Translations under genes and position numbers: made by a program
Notes under the pieces: model-generated
Told to the model about the DNA's origin: nothing
The model's input: only the letters and a program-made list of their open reading frames with translations
Database searches by the model: none
Source: Valencia hispanica
Lineage: Eukaryota > Chordata > Actinopteri > Cyprinodontiformes > Valenciidae
DNA length: 64,000 nt
NCBI GenBank assembly: GCA_963556495.2
Contig: OY747705.1
Span: forward strand, 34,534,298 to 34,598,297
Direction: 5' to 3'
Shown here: positions 23,250 to 34,928 of the stretch, piece by piece
How the letters are laid out: every line of letters starts with the position of its first letter
Numbering within the stretch: position 1 is the stretch's first letter

Positions 23250-24416
23250 TTTATTCCTCACATAAAAAATATTACTAAAATAGGTTTTTATCACTTAAAG
23301 AACATCGCCAGAGTCCGCCCCATTCTCTCTCTGGCCAATACAGAGACGCTGATGCATGCTTTTATCTCCGGTAGAATTTATTACTGTAATGCCCTGCTTT
23401 CTGGTCTTCCCAAAAAGACTACCTCAAGTTTAGAGCTTTTACAAAATTCAGCAGCACGTGTGCTGACTAAGACCAGGAGGCGGGAACACATTACACCTGT
23501 CTTAGAATCACTGCATTGGCTCCCCGTATGTTTTAGGATCGATTTTAAGATTCTTTTAATAATTTTTATGTGTCTTAATGGTCTTCTTATCTTTCGGAAT
23601 TGCTTTTACCATATGAAACTTTGCGGTCTCTGCGCTCCACTGGCAGCCGTCTCCTTGTCACCCCCAAAGTCAGGACACACACTCATGGTGAGGCGTCTTT
23701 CCATTATTATGGCCCTCACCTCTGGAACAGGCTGCCAGAGGACCTCAGGGCCGCAGAGAACGTTCATGTTTTTAGAGCAGGCTCAAGACTCACCTTTTTA
23801 ACCTAGCTTTTAACTGATTATTATTTATTAAATCTGTTTAATTGCTCTGCATGTTTTATTTGATTGAATTCTTTTTGGTTTAGCTTTTAGCTGGCTATTT
23901 ATCAATTATTGTTTATCTGCTTTCCGTTTTTATTTGATCATATGTTATAATTGATTTAATTTTAATATTTTCACGTATTTTAGTTTTCCTTCCAGTGTTT
24001 CCTCTGTGGGAGCCCTCTGCCTCGGGGGTGGTGGTCGGCTGTGGCTGCCTTGGTGCTCTCCAGGTGGTGCTTGGGTGGAGGTGGGGGTACCAACCCTCCC
24101 TCCTCTGGGCTCCCTGGGTCAGTGCCTTGGCTGCTGCTGTTGATCTGCTGCTGCCGATGTAGATGGCTCCCATTATGACGTTTCCTGGCTCATCTGTACT
24201 CAGCCCATTTTGCTTTATTCTATTGTTGCTTTTATGTGTGTGCGTGCATGGGAGATGGGGTGGGGGTATAGCTGTGGTGATGTTTTTTCCTTTTGGGTTT
24301 TGGGAAAAGGGGTGGGGAGGTGGGGGGTTGTGGGTCATTTTTAATCTGTAAAGCACTTTGAGAAGCTTTGTTGTGGTTTGAAAAGCGCTTTATAAATAAA
24401 ATTTGATTTGATTTGA
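23250..24416 (+). mobile_element. LINE 3' fragment (L2-type)
   Basis: It starts within the region after the RT domain (frame PHIKNITKIGFYHLKN) and runs through a 3' UTR to aaagcgctttataaataaaa and a short attTG tail (aaatttgatttgatttg). The minus-strand copy at 45060-46855 and the fragment at 50320-50560 belong to the same family. The 5' two-thirds of the element, with the RT itself, are missing. Confidence 0.85.
23255..23813 (+). pseudogene. LINE ORF2 C-terminus, frameshifted
   Basis: The frame carries [39 protein letters not shown] and [16 protein letters not shown], blocks that follow the RT in L2-type ORF2. A frameshift near 23590 moves the rest to another frame: LLPYETLRSLRSTGSRLL, then HGEASFHYYGPHLWNRLPED. 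A last shift near 23780 spoils the LKTHLF end. These domains help bind element RNA in known LINEs. Here they are a relic without catalytic part. Confidence 0.85.
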
Positions 24417-27400
24417 ACTATTGGTGGTGTGCTTTCAGACAATTCTTGGAAAACCTGAAGAACATGCCAGCTCCCCAGTTGAGATTCAAACCCAAAACTG
24501 TTTTGCTTTGAGGCAACATTAGTAAGGATGGAGGCTGAAATTTTTTTGTTTATCCTGAAACTGTCTTTTTAATATTTCTTCACTCCACAGATTATTCATT
24601 ACTGGCATAATTTGTATCTTGGGTGTGGTGTGAAACTTCATATTATTAAAGTTGAATATGAAATGGTTATTCTTGATAATGCTGACAGCTCAAGGTTCTA
24701 GTATAACACTACAAGCAATAATTACATGAGCTAAATAAATTAGAAGCAGCAGCAAGTATAAGTGAAAGCTTGAAAATCCTAAACCAGCATCTTACCAAGT
24801 CTTTGCTGATGTTTTCTCCCATCTGTGGGGCAGAAGTGCGAGAGAGATGGAGAGCTTGGCTTACCTAGAGCGGAGAGAGCGAGCGGGTTGGGGGTGGTGA
24901 GGGTCAATTACCTGAACACAATTACTGCATCTAACAACCTCCATCCATCACTTGCATCCTCGCTCAGCACTGTGGCAACCAGCCCATCCCACATTTGGGT
25001 TTCCTTTCCCGTCAGATCGGCCAGATACTCTGTCATCCCGGAGAGGCCCCTGCTTGCACCAATTGAAAACCTGAGTGGCATTCTCAAGCAACCTTTGCGC
25101 TATTCCTCCTGGCCCTGCTTACTCCCACATGTCTTAGGTTTTCACCCACCTCTGCAGGGAGGTATGTCACCCTTTGACAATCAGACTTTAGAAGTGGAAG
25201 GGATGAGGAGACCTGACAAGAAGAGTGCTGTCTAAAAGACAAAAAATTGGAACCTTTGGACCCTCTCACTGACAGTATATCAGGTTCTATGATCCTAAAA
25301 AAAACTATATTGCCCAGAAGGATGGCAGGCTTTATATGTCTCATAATGATGAATAAGCTGATGATGAATGCAGTTGATGCATGGATTTTCTAAGAATGAA
25401 TACTTAACCTACTGCATATTAAATTGTACTTTCAGCCAGGCACATTACCTGTTTTATCCAATTTAGTTGCTGAAATGAAGACATTTAATGGTCATTATTA
25501 TTGTCCAAGTAACATTCAGTCTTTCCACCAACCTGGTTTGTAAAATCATCTTTGTGGCCTTGTGTGAATGAATGAAATAAACTGCCATAAAAAAAATACC
25601 CAAGGACAAGCTATTACAAGAACCAGAGAATGTGGGCCCAGATTGTCTGATCTGTAATAAAACAATGAAAGTTCCCCTTTCAGCCATATGGGCACTGCGG
25701 CTAAGCAAGATTATTCAGGCGGGTAGCCACCCTTGCAGCATTAGATGGAGATTAGATTGGAGGTGGAATTTGCTTTTAAACGAGCCCAGAGGAAAGCTGT
25801 AAACAAAAAATACTTTTTTTACCTGCACACACACGCACACACACCCGTACACACACACATTTCTGCATATTCTTACAAGCACGTACTGCTCTGAGGGGTC
25901 TTGGGAGAGAAAGATGCATGATAAGAATGGCAATGGATGCCTAGAAAAGCAGCATAGGTGCTACTAGAATACAGTTGAGTGGGTGAAGAGAGGGATTTTG
26001 GCAAAGTCCAAAGTTGTGTGACAGCATATCTAATTTGGGTCTGTGACCTTGAGGTTGCAAAGGTTATACTTTGGGTTCAATGGTTAATTATTATGTCCTA
26101 GTATATGATGTAGTTGTGTGTATGTGTGTGAATGTGTAATAATGTATATTCCACCAGATTTAACTGTGGTTGCCCTTGAGAAAAAGTTCAGCTGAAATGT
26201 TGATGCCATATACTCAAGAGGGCTCAGATAAACATGAGCTCAGTTACAGTGCATCTGGGCTAATTTTTGGTCTATTGGCTACTTTGTCATAATTTAAACC
26301 AAAACAAGCCCTGAAATGTACATACCTCAGCTCAACAAACAAGACAACCTTTAAGGGTGCCGCTCACATACCGTTCTTTTATACTTTTTTTTGGAAAGAT
26401 CATAACATAAAGTAACTTGTCTGAGCCCCGTCTTATCTTCACCCTACCATGTCTTTTAATAACGTGAACTGTTTCCCCTTTTCTTTTGGATCCCAATTAC
26501 CCACCAAGAGCACAACCATTCATTCACAAAGCCTGGTCACGGTCCATGCTCACAGTATAAGTTTGCCAGCATACGAACACAGCACCTTTAGCAACAGTAG
26601 CCACTTTTCTCATCTTATGCCAGTTAAAATTCAACTAAATTTAGATGAACCATTGCTTAAAGACCTGTTAATCACATTCACCTGGCTACATACCTGAGGT
26701 AACATTGCAGAAAATGGGAGTGTGTTTCCTGCTGACTATTGAGAACAGCATTTCATACACAGTTACTCAGTTACCTTAACAGCAGTTTCTATTGACTCAG
26801 CCTGAGGTGTTCTGGTTCTCCGATTCACTGACCTGTGGAGGGCAATTGAATGAAAAAGTTTTGCAAGGTTTGGTCAATGATTTCTGAAATGCCTTAGAGC
26901 ACATGAGCAAAAATATTACAAAACTTTAAGCACTTTTTAAAATAGCAGTCCTCTTATGCCCTTTTATGTCTGTTCATTGAGAAAAGTCATTTGGAGTGTT
27001 TCACTGGTCAGATATCTTCATTGGGATGATTATGCTTTAAAAGGTCAGCCCTGATGCTAAGGCTCGAGGAGTGAGCCAGATACTGCAACAATCAGCACAC
27101 TCTGGAATGTGTTGTACACTGATGCAGTAGCACTAAAACATAACTAGACTTGACAGTTCACTGCCTTCCAGGAAGGTCAAGCCCCAAGGATATTCGGCAT
27201 CATCCCGACAGACAGCTGGAGGGCCAATTGAGGGAGTTGAACTGCAGTTCAACATGTAACGTGTGAAACATGGGGAAAGCAGTGGGTGGGTAGACATGGC
27301 AGAGCTCAAAGGACCCAAACATAGCAGATTGCTTCTGCAGATGGAAGCTGCTCACTCACAGCTCACTGTATATAGGCTGACTGGATATGTTCCGGATCAG

Positions 27401-27670
27401 TGCACCACAGCAGGGTTTGAAAGGAGCAAAACAATACAAAACAAAAAATGGATAAAGAAGACCAAAGAAAAAGATGTGCAGCAAACTCTTTCTTGAATAT
27501 GGAAATTGGACAGTTAAAATTGACAGTTAAAGAAAAAAAGAGGAGAAAATGCAAAAGCAATTTAGGTAAAGAACATTAAGCTGGTGGGAAGATTTTAGTG
27601 AGTATTAAAGGGAAATGTAAGAACATAGATGTAGAAGTCTGAAAAAAAAAAAAAAGTTGTGGGTAAACAC
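24417..27670. other. No recognised gene; minor CA-rich stretch
   Basis: A 3.2 kb stretch without recognisable mobile-element sequence. A CA-rich imperfect microsatellite lies at 25824-25860. The open frame at 24825-25235 (136 codons) has no known domain and no start context. This is the longest repeat-poor stretch of the window and the best place to search for unique or conserved host sequence. Confidence 0.4.
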
Positions 27671-29395
27671 TGACTTTCAAAAGTATTCATACCCTTTGAT
27701 GTATTTGTTTGTCACATTACACTCATTATTATCCATGTTTTATTTATATTTTATGCAATAGACCAACGCAAAGTGGAGCATAATCATGACAATGATGGAA
27801 AAGGTATACAAGATTCTCAAAGATTTGTAAGACTGAAAATCTGAAAAGTGTGGCATGCATTTGTATTCAGTTCCCTTGAGTCAGTACTTTATAAAATCAG
27901 CTTTTATTGTGCTTACAGTGGTAAGTCTTGTGGGTTATGTTTCAAACAACGTTGTAAACCTAAAGACAGACATTTTTTTCCTAAATAGTTCAAGTTCAGT
28001 CAAACTGCATGTAGCACATCTGTGAACATCAATTTTCAATCATAGCAACAGATTCTCAGTTAGGTTTAACTCTTGGCCATTGTATGCTTTAATCGTAACC
28101 ATTTCATTGTAGTGCTGGCTGTTTGTTTAGTGCCATGGTTCTGCTGTAAGCCTGAGCCTCAGCTCCAGTCACAAGTAAATGTCTGTTTTTCATCAAGAAT
28201 TGTTATATATCTGACCAGTTTTCCTGTTCTGCTTAAAAAAGAAGCAAAACTATACCATAACGTTGCAAACACAATGTTCAATGTGGGCTTAGGGTCTTAG
28301 TTTACTGCTACACATAGTATTTTATAGGGGTGCACCGATCCCACTTTTTCAGTCCTGATACCGATACCGATGCCTGGGCTTTGTGTATCTGTTGATACCC
28401 AATACCGATCCGATACTATTGTTGAATTAATAATAAATTGCATACCCTCCACCTTATACCTTACTTGAAGAGACTAAAGGTACCAGACTTTACCAACTAA
28501 ACATAACAAAGACTTCTTTTTTCCTTTTTGAACCCGCTCCTTTTGTTTTGCTGAGGTGCAGGAATTCAGCGTGCTCCTTAGCATAGTGTTTCTGGATGAC
28601 CTTGATTAAAGTGGTAGTATTGTACTTTGCAGTAATACCACCTCCCCTCGAAACATTTACTTTGCAGACTTGTAAACACCCGACAAACTAGCTGGAGTGG
28701 CAAGCGTGAAATATCTCCACACAGCCGACCCTCTGGCTCGCTCCATGTTGCTTCTAGCATGCGACACACGTGAAGCTGACGCATGAAATACGTTCTTGGA
28801 TCGGCCAGTGGATCTATTAATTTTTCCAATCCCCGATCGAGCTATTTTGTCAGTATCGCGGCCAATATCCGATCCCAACATCGGATCAGTGCACCCCTAG
28901 TATTTTATATGAAAGCCAATCTGATCTCACCTGACCAGTGTACCTTATTTTTACCTGTGCACCTACGTTCTTCTTATAGACTTCTTATGGTTCTTTTGTT
29001 GCAATAATTCAACAATGTTTACACTCTTCAATAAATGCCAGATTTGTGGATTTCAAAACTAAGAATTGTCCTGACAACAGATTGTCCCAACTGACCCGTT
29101 AGATCTTGCAGCTTCTCCAGAGTTACCATGGGCCTCCTGTTTGCCTCTCTGTTTAATATTATCTTTGTCAGTTTAGGACGGCATCCATGCCTTGGTTAAT
29201 TTGCAGATGTCCTGTAGTCTTTCCATTTTAAGATAATGATCTGAACATCGCTCAGTTTGGTATATAGTTTTATACCTAACTCTGCTTTAAACTGCTTAAC
29301 AACTATATCTCTGAACTGTCTGCTATGTTCCTTTCTCTTCAGAATGCTGTTTCTTCACTAATGTTCTTTTACAAACCTTTGAGCCCTATTTTTGT
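27671..29395 (-). mobile_element. Tc1-like transposon, minus strand, decayed and split
   Basis: The left arm begins near actttcaaaagtattcatac and continues with atagaccaacgcaaagtgg and gaaaagtgtggcatgcattt, characteristic of a widespread fish Tc1 family. The right part reads the antisense of the transposase N-terminus (ccagagttaccatgggcctc, then tttccattttaagataatg) up to ttcttttacaaacctttgag. A 575-bp hAT (28325-28899) interrupts it. Removing that insert restores collinear Tc1 sequence. Many substitutions and gaps leave no long frame, so the transposase is dead. Confidence 0.75.
28325..28899. mobile_element. Non-autonomous hAT element inserted into Tc1
   Basis: The ends taggggtgcaccgatcc and ggatcagtgcaccccta are inverted repeats. 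They are flanked by a perfect 8-bp duplication gtatttta at 28317-28324 and 28900-28907. The subterminal regions carry taccgata/tatcggta-like motifs. The 575 bp encode no transposase. The small frames inside are unsupported. Confidence 0.88.
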
Positions 29396-29599
29396 ATAAG
29401 ATTGTACATCACTTTTATTTTCAAGAGAAAAATAAAAAACAAACATAAATCCAGAATTTATACCCTGTATTATGTACGTATTGTAAATGCATACATCATT
29501 TTATTACTACTAATTCAGACATTGAGAAGTGTTCTTAAATTATTTTGTTTGTTTTTAATAAAATATTTTCCGTTTTTCTTTGTATAATTTCTGCACTGA

Positions 29600-29860
29600 C
29601 AAAATTAAAACTACAATTAAAACTAGAAAAGCACTTCGATAGCGCAGACCTCGGCCAAGGCAGCTCAGTACCAACACCCCACCCCCCAGATGGTGATCCT
29701 TATCACCCCCAAAATCTAAGCGCTTGTTCCTGGTCCCACTGTGGACTATTCCTGAAAAAAAAATTCTAAATCTGTCTACAACTTTTTGAGTAATGTTGCT
29801 AACAGACAGATAAACAAACAAATCCTGGCGAAAACATAACCTCCTTGGGTGAAGTAATAA
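29600..29860 (+). repeat. Interspersed repeat, LINE 3'-tail type
   Basis: The block gatggtgatccttatcaccc, then tctgtctacaactttttgag, then cataacctccttgggtgaag followed by taataa matches a 3' end that I know as very common in fish genomes and usually ascribed to a non-LTR retroposon. No coding part is present. The exact family cannot be named from sequence alone. Confidence 0.5.
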
Positions 29861-30388
29861 TTCTGCAATTTAAAAACATGGAGACTAAAACAGTCTGGAG
29901 CTCTTTAATTTCACTTTTCCTGTCTTCTTTTCTTGTCCAACTGTTTTACTGATGAAATCACACACACAATTTGATTCTTAAAGATTGTTCATTTCTTCTT
30001 GAGACATAAACCACCAACTACTGACAAGTCACTGCAGCAAGCCAGGGGTGAATTTATTGTCCTAGTCAAGTCAAACCATGTCTTGGAGTGCTGGTTGTGG
30101 ATATTGCACAGTTGTGAAATTCATTTTGAATTTTCTTCCTCCTCTGCTGCTTTCACATGGATGAAAAATTTCCTAGCTTTGATAAGAAGCCTAAATGAGC
30201 TGCAGTGTTGTCAGGCAGGAATAATTGCACTATACAGTGCATTACCCAGAAGGTATTATAATGGTAGAGGTCTAATTAAGTATTGTACCATGGAGGCGAG
30301 GAGGAGGCATGATTTGTTTCTTCACAAAAATTTCTACCATCACGAGTTGGAGCTGAATGTGTTAGGTGAGCCTGAAGAATGTGACCAG

Positions 30389-30454
<66 letters not shown>

Positions 30455-31490
30455 CCTTTGTCGAGGTGCAACTGATGAGTTCCTAAGGAAAGGCCGATAT
30501 TTCAGTTGTGACAGTTTGATTATATTTTAAAGCACTGCCAAGGCTAAACTCTTTGCAGTTGAATACTTTGGTTTAAATCTCTTTAAAACAAAGGCAAACC
30601 TGGTCCATTCATATTTCACTTCCATCTCCGATTCTTTTCAACACAGACAGGAGAGATTCATCATTGTTAGAGCAATGACAGTTCTATTACCTTCAGAGAC
30701 TAAGAAAACATGAGAAGAAACAAAACCTTTGATGAAAACTAATTTACTTCCTTAGCCTTTGCTACAATGCAGTAACTGACATGTCTTGCTTGACATAGAG
30801 AGCTTTTCAAAGTGACTTTTGAGCTTCACTCTGCTATTGCAATTACAAGTTTGAAGTAGAGTTACAATGTTTTACAATGTCCCCTTCAGAAACATTTTTA
30901 ATATAATGAATACATTTTTTGTGTAATAAGGTTTTTCTAATATTAGAATTGAAAAACAGATCTTTAAAAGAGATGAATAAAGATTTAATATCCTTTTCCT
31001 CCCAAGTGAGACATTCTGAAAATTTATTTTGCCCTGCCCAGTGGCACTGCCTATGTCAGGATGACTTGGCGAAGACTCATTCAAAGCCTTCATCAGTGCC
31101 TGGCAGTTACCATTTGAGTTACTACTACCAACCACTTTTACCATATTATCAGTGTGATTTGATAGTTTGTTGTGGGCAGAGATTGAAACTTACTAGTTTG
31201 ACTGGACTAAATGCTGTACTTAATCTCTAGTGAATTTCTTTTAAATACTGTGGGGAATTTAAAAGCAATGGGCAGTTTTTTTTTTCTTAAAAGGCATCAG
31301 CTTTTGGGAAAGAGTGAACTCCCCCTTTATTCTTTCTTGTTGTGATCTTTGCACACAATTAAACATGTTTTTGCAGGCGAAAATATTTTATGACCAGGAA
31401 TATTCCAGCATAAAAAAGTTTTCTTGACTAAAGAAACCTTAGTTTTGAGTCTTGCAAAGACCTTAAATATGTATTGCAGTGGCATCTAAT
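29861..31490. other. No gene; one microsatellite
   Basis: Apart from the (ATT)n tract at 30389-30451, the stretch has no recognisable element. The 158-codon frame at 29999-30475 runs into the ATT tract and ends in polyisoleucine. I consider it accidental. Confidence 0.4.
30389..30451. repeat. (ATT)n microsatellite
   Basis: About 21 perfect copies of ATT with no interruption. Length polymorphism is likely. Confidence 0.95.
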
Positions 31491-31491
31491 A

Positions 31492-31494
<3 letters not shown>

Positions 31495-31524
<30 letters not shown>

Positions 31525-31600
31525 CATACATACATACATACATACATACATACATACATACATACGTACGTACATACATACATACATACATACATACATA
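31495..31600. repeat. (CATA)n microsatellite, left array
   Basis: About 26 copies of CATA with two CGTA variants near 31563-31572. It directly abuts the MITE at 31602. A second array lies on the other side of that element. Confidence 0.95.
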
Positions 31601-31601
31601 C

Positions 31602-31876
31602 TAGGGATGTAAAAAAATATAAATACGCCAATATATTGCAATATTTTATTCATGATGTTGTATCGACATTCAAAAGCAATGTATCGATCTTCATTTTATG
31701 AAATAGGTTGATGTTTAGAACACTGTGACAGTTTTTCTACTGTTAAAGTCAGTTTTAAATATCCCAATATATAGTCTTACATAGTATCATAATATATTGC
31801 AATATATGGTATTGCCCCCCCTCCCAGTTTTGTGATACATTTCGTATCACCAGATTCTTGCCAATACACATCCCTC
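31602..31876. mobile_element. hAT-type MITE between CATA arrays
   Basis: The left end is tagggatgtaaaaaaat and the right end is gccaatacacatccct, inverted over agggatgt. The interior repeats short caatatat/atatattgc motifs and tatcga boxes. There is no coding sequence. The 8-bp duplication is obscured by the flanking repeats. Confidence 0.6.
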
Positions 31877-31892
31877 ATTAATTCATTAATTC

Positions 31893-32002
31893 ATACATAC
31901 ATACATACATACATACATACATACATACATACATACATACATACATACATACATACATACATACATACATACATACATACATACATACATACATACATAC
32001 AG
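31893..32002. repeat. (CATA)n microsatellite, right array
   Basis: About 27 perfect copies of CATA. On the minus strand it forms the (TATG)n tail of the LINE fragment that follows at 32003. Microsatellite tails are usual at the 3' end of that LINE type. Confidence 0.95.
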
Positions 32003-32290
32003 TCAATCTTTTGCTGGGTTGGGGGTGTCTGGTGCCTATCTCCAGCAGTCATCTGGCAAGAGGCGAGGTATACCCTGGACAGGTTGCCAGTCCATCGCCG
32101 GTCAACACAGAGACTGACAAGATGAAAAACTATGCATGCACACACTACTACCTGAGAGCGATTTTAGAGAGAACAGTCACGTCTATAGAATGTGGGAGGA
32201 ACCCATGCACTCACAGGGAGAACATGTAAACTCCATGCACAGGACCTTCTTGTTGCAAGGCAACAGTGCTACTAACTGCGCCACTAAGTA
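32003..32290 (-). mobile_element. LINE 3' end (L2/Maui-like), minus strand
   Basis: On the plus strand one sees ggtgcctatctccagcagtc, accctggacaggttgccagt, gaatgtgggaggaaccc and agggagaacatgtaaactcc. This is the complement of a 3' UTR block very common in fish, usually followed by a tetranucleotide tail. The tail here is the CATA array on the left. No coding region is kept. The family name is from memory and tentative. Confidence 0.65.
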
Positions 32291-32444
32291 GCCTAAAAAA
32301 AGAGGAAATCAAGGTGCCCTTGAGCAAAGCATTTTTTAACCTAAAACATGCATGTGTGAAAGACAGTATTTTCTGCCTACATAAAAGAAAACACACTCAC
32401 AGCAAGGAGAAAATACACAACATTTAGAGTGAAATTCAGAAATT

Positions 32445-33956
32445 CATCTTAAAAAGATGAGAGGTCTATAATTTTTATCATAGGTACACTTCAACTGTGA
32501 CAGACAGAATGTAAACAAAAATCCAGAAAATCACATTGTATGATTTTTAAAGAATTAGTTTGTATAATGGTGCAGAAAATAAGTATTTAGCACGTGCAAA
32601 CAAGCAAGATTTCTGGCCCTCAGACACCTGTTACTTCTTTAAGAAACATTTTATCCTCCACTAGTTACCTGTATTAATGGGACCTGTTTAAACTTGTTCT
32701 CTGTATAAAATACACCTTTTCACACCTTCAGTTAGAATCCAACATCCACCATGTCCAAGACCAGAGAGCTGTCAAAGAACACATGGGACAAGATTGTACA
32801 CCTACACAACACTGGGTTGGGCCAATCTACAATAGGCAAGCAGCTTGGTGAGAAGAGATCAACTGTTTGAACAATTATTAGACAGTGGATCACTGATAAT
32901 CTCCCTCGACCTGGGGCTCCAATGCAAGATCTCACCTTGTGGGGTACACATGATCTCAAGAATGGTGAGGAAACAGCCCAGTGCTACACAGAGGGAACTG
33001 GTCAATGACCTGAAGAGAGCTCGGACCACAGTGACAAAGTTTAGTCCGTAACACACTACGTCATCATGGATTCAAATCCTGCAGCACTCGAAAAGTCCCC
33101 CTGCCAGCACATGTACAGGCCCATCTGAATTTATCCATGGACCACCTGGATGATTCAGAGGAGGATTGGGAGAATGCCATAGTCAAATGAGACCAAAGTA
33201 GAACTCTCTGGTATAAACGCCACTCGCCGTGTTTGGAGGGAGAAGAATGCTGAGTTGCATCCCAAGAACACTATACCCACTGTGAAGCATGGGGTGGAAA
33301 CATTATGCTTTGGTGCTGCTTTTCTGCAAAGGGGACAGGACGACTGATCCGTATTAAGGAAAAGAGGACTGAGGCCATGTAACGTGAGATTTTGTGCAAA
33401 AATACCCTTCCATCAGTGAGAGCATTAAAGATGAAACATGTCTCTATCTTCCAGCATGACAATGATCCCAAACACACTGCCTGGGCAATCAAGGAGTGGC
33501 TACGTAAGAAGCATTTTAAGGTTCTGGAGTGGCCTAGCCAGTCCATAGACCTCAGTCCAATAGAGAATTTATGGAGGCTGTTGAAAGTCAAAACATCACA
33601 CTTCTGAAGAAATCTGCATGGAAGAATGGGCCAAAATACCAGCTACAGTGTGTGTAAACCTAGTAGACCTACAGGAAATGTTTGACCTCTTTCATTGCCA
33701 ACCAATGTTACATTACGTGTTGAGGTGAACTTTTGTGATTGATTCTTGCTTGTTTGTAGGTGCTAAATACTTATTTTCTGCACCATTATAAAAAAAAATT
33801 ATTACAAAATTATACAATATGATTTTCTGGATTTTTTTTACATTCTGTCTCTCACTGTTTAGGTGTACCTATGATGAAAATTACAGACCTCTCGCATCTT
33901 TGCAAGTGAGACAACTTGCACAATCGTGACTGTCAAATACTTTTTTTGCTCCACTG
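32445..33956 (+). mobile_element. Tc1-like transposon, decayed
   Basis: The right end reads actttttttgctccactg followed by TA (33957-33958). The left arm lacks its outermost 50 bp or so and starts near catcttaaaaagatgag. The arms around the transposase are inverted copies (agtatttagcac at the left, gtgctaaatactt at the right). The family is the same as the terminus at 5715-6040, which still has the outer end cagtggggcaaaaaag. Confidence 0.85.
32751..33660 (+). pseudogene. Tc1 transposase pseudogene (DD34E)
   Basis: The reading starts [20 protein letters not shown], the N-terminal DNA-binding region. A TGA stop after GEKRSTV and several frameshifts follow. In the catalytic part SNETKVELSG has Asn (33186-33188) where the first aspartate is expected. 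[10 protein letters not shown] keeps the second aspartate and LSPIENLW keeps the glutamate, 34 residues apart, the Tc1 spacing. The open frame 33392-33607 covers the last third. The element cannot make a working enzyme. Confidence 0.85.
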
Positions 33957-33960
33957 TAGC

Positions 33961-34926
33961 TTTCTTTAACTCTTTACCTTTAATTTTCCTCTATCCTCCT
34001 TTACCCTTGGGTGTTATGACTTCTTTATAAATGTGTTTGCGGTAACAATAATCTGCAGTATTCACACCCCCTGGTATATTTTTTCCATCTGTGCAGGGAC
34101 AACACCAGACAAAATAGTGATACTGATGCTGGAAAAATGTTCTCTGTTGTCTTCACTGCCATGTGAACTATGCTGCTTCCATGTTATGGGAGTTTTAAAT
34201 TCCAATTCTTTCTACTTAACCTCATTTCTTTATATTTGGTTAACTGAGTTGTTGTTTTTTAAACAGACACAAGCACCATTATAAGAGTACGAGGGGAATT
34301 TAGATTCATTGGCTGTTAAAACCAATCACTTTTCTTTCCGGTTCTAAACAAAATCAAGTGAATTAAAACAGAAATAATAAATATACATCTTAAGCACATC
34401 TCACAGGGAATAAGGGCTGTCTTATTTGGTTTCCCAAGGGACAGAATTGTGTTTTATATCTTTACACATTTGCAGACCTGGTTGCAAAGCATTGAAGACA
34501 TCGTTCAGCCATAACATTCTAAGTCTCATCAGAAAAGTGATAGGTTGCACAGAGCCACACAGATAAACATGTGCAAGGGATAAGATCAAATGGCTTGTCC
34601 AGGCCTGAGAGCAAACTCTTTGGAATTAAGATTGTTGTCCACAGAAATCACCCAGCTGCGAGAGTTTGCGTAAGCGGGACAAGCTCACCGTGTAATGCCC
34701 TATCCCTCTTAGGTTTACAGATGCATGACGAACACTGGCATTGGGGATAAGTGTTGAAGATGGTGCAGGAGGGTGACTGTAGATAAGACCAGGCAGAGGC
34801 TGAGTAGAGGAGAAGAATAAAGAAAACATGGAGAAGTGAAAACCGGCTATTTACCAAAATACAGAGTATTACAGAAATGCTCCTGCATGTCATTAACAGT
34901 TTAATTCCTTTTTGACCATTTTGATG
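33961..34926. other. No recognised feature
   Basis: Sequence between two Tc1 elements without repeat signatures or credible reading frames. Confidence 0.4.
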
Positions 34927-34928
34927 TA

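Noticed and set aside
24825..25235. 136-codon frame
   Set aside because: No recognisable domain, no splice or promoter support. It could be chance in a GC-richer patch.
29999..30475. 158-codon frame ending in polyisoleucine
   Set aside because: No domain; the C-terminal third is the ATT microsatellite.
31474..32145. CATA arrays as a CRISPR-like array or coding repeats
   Set aside because: The repeat is a pure tetranucleotide without spacers, and the frames simply read the repeat.
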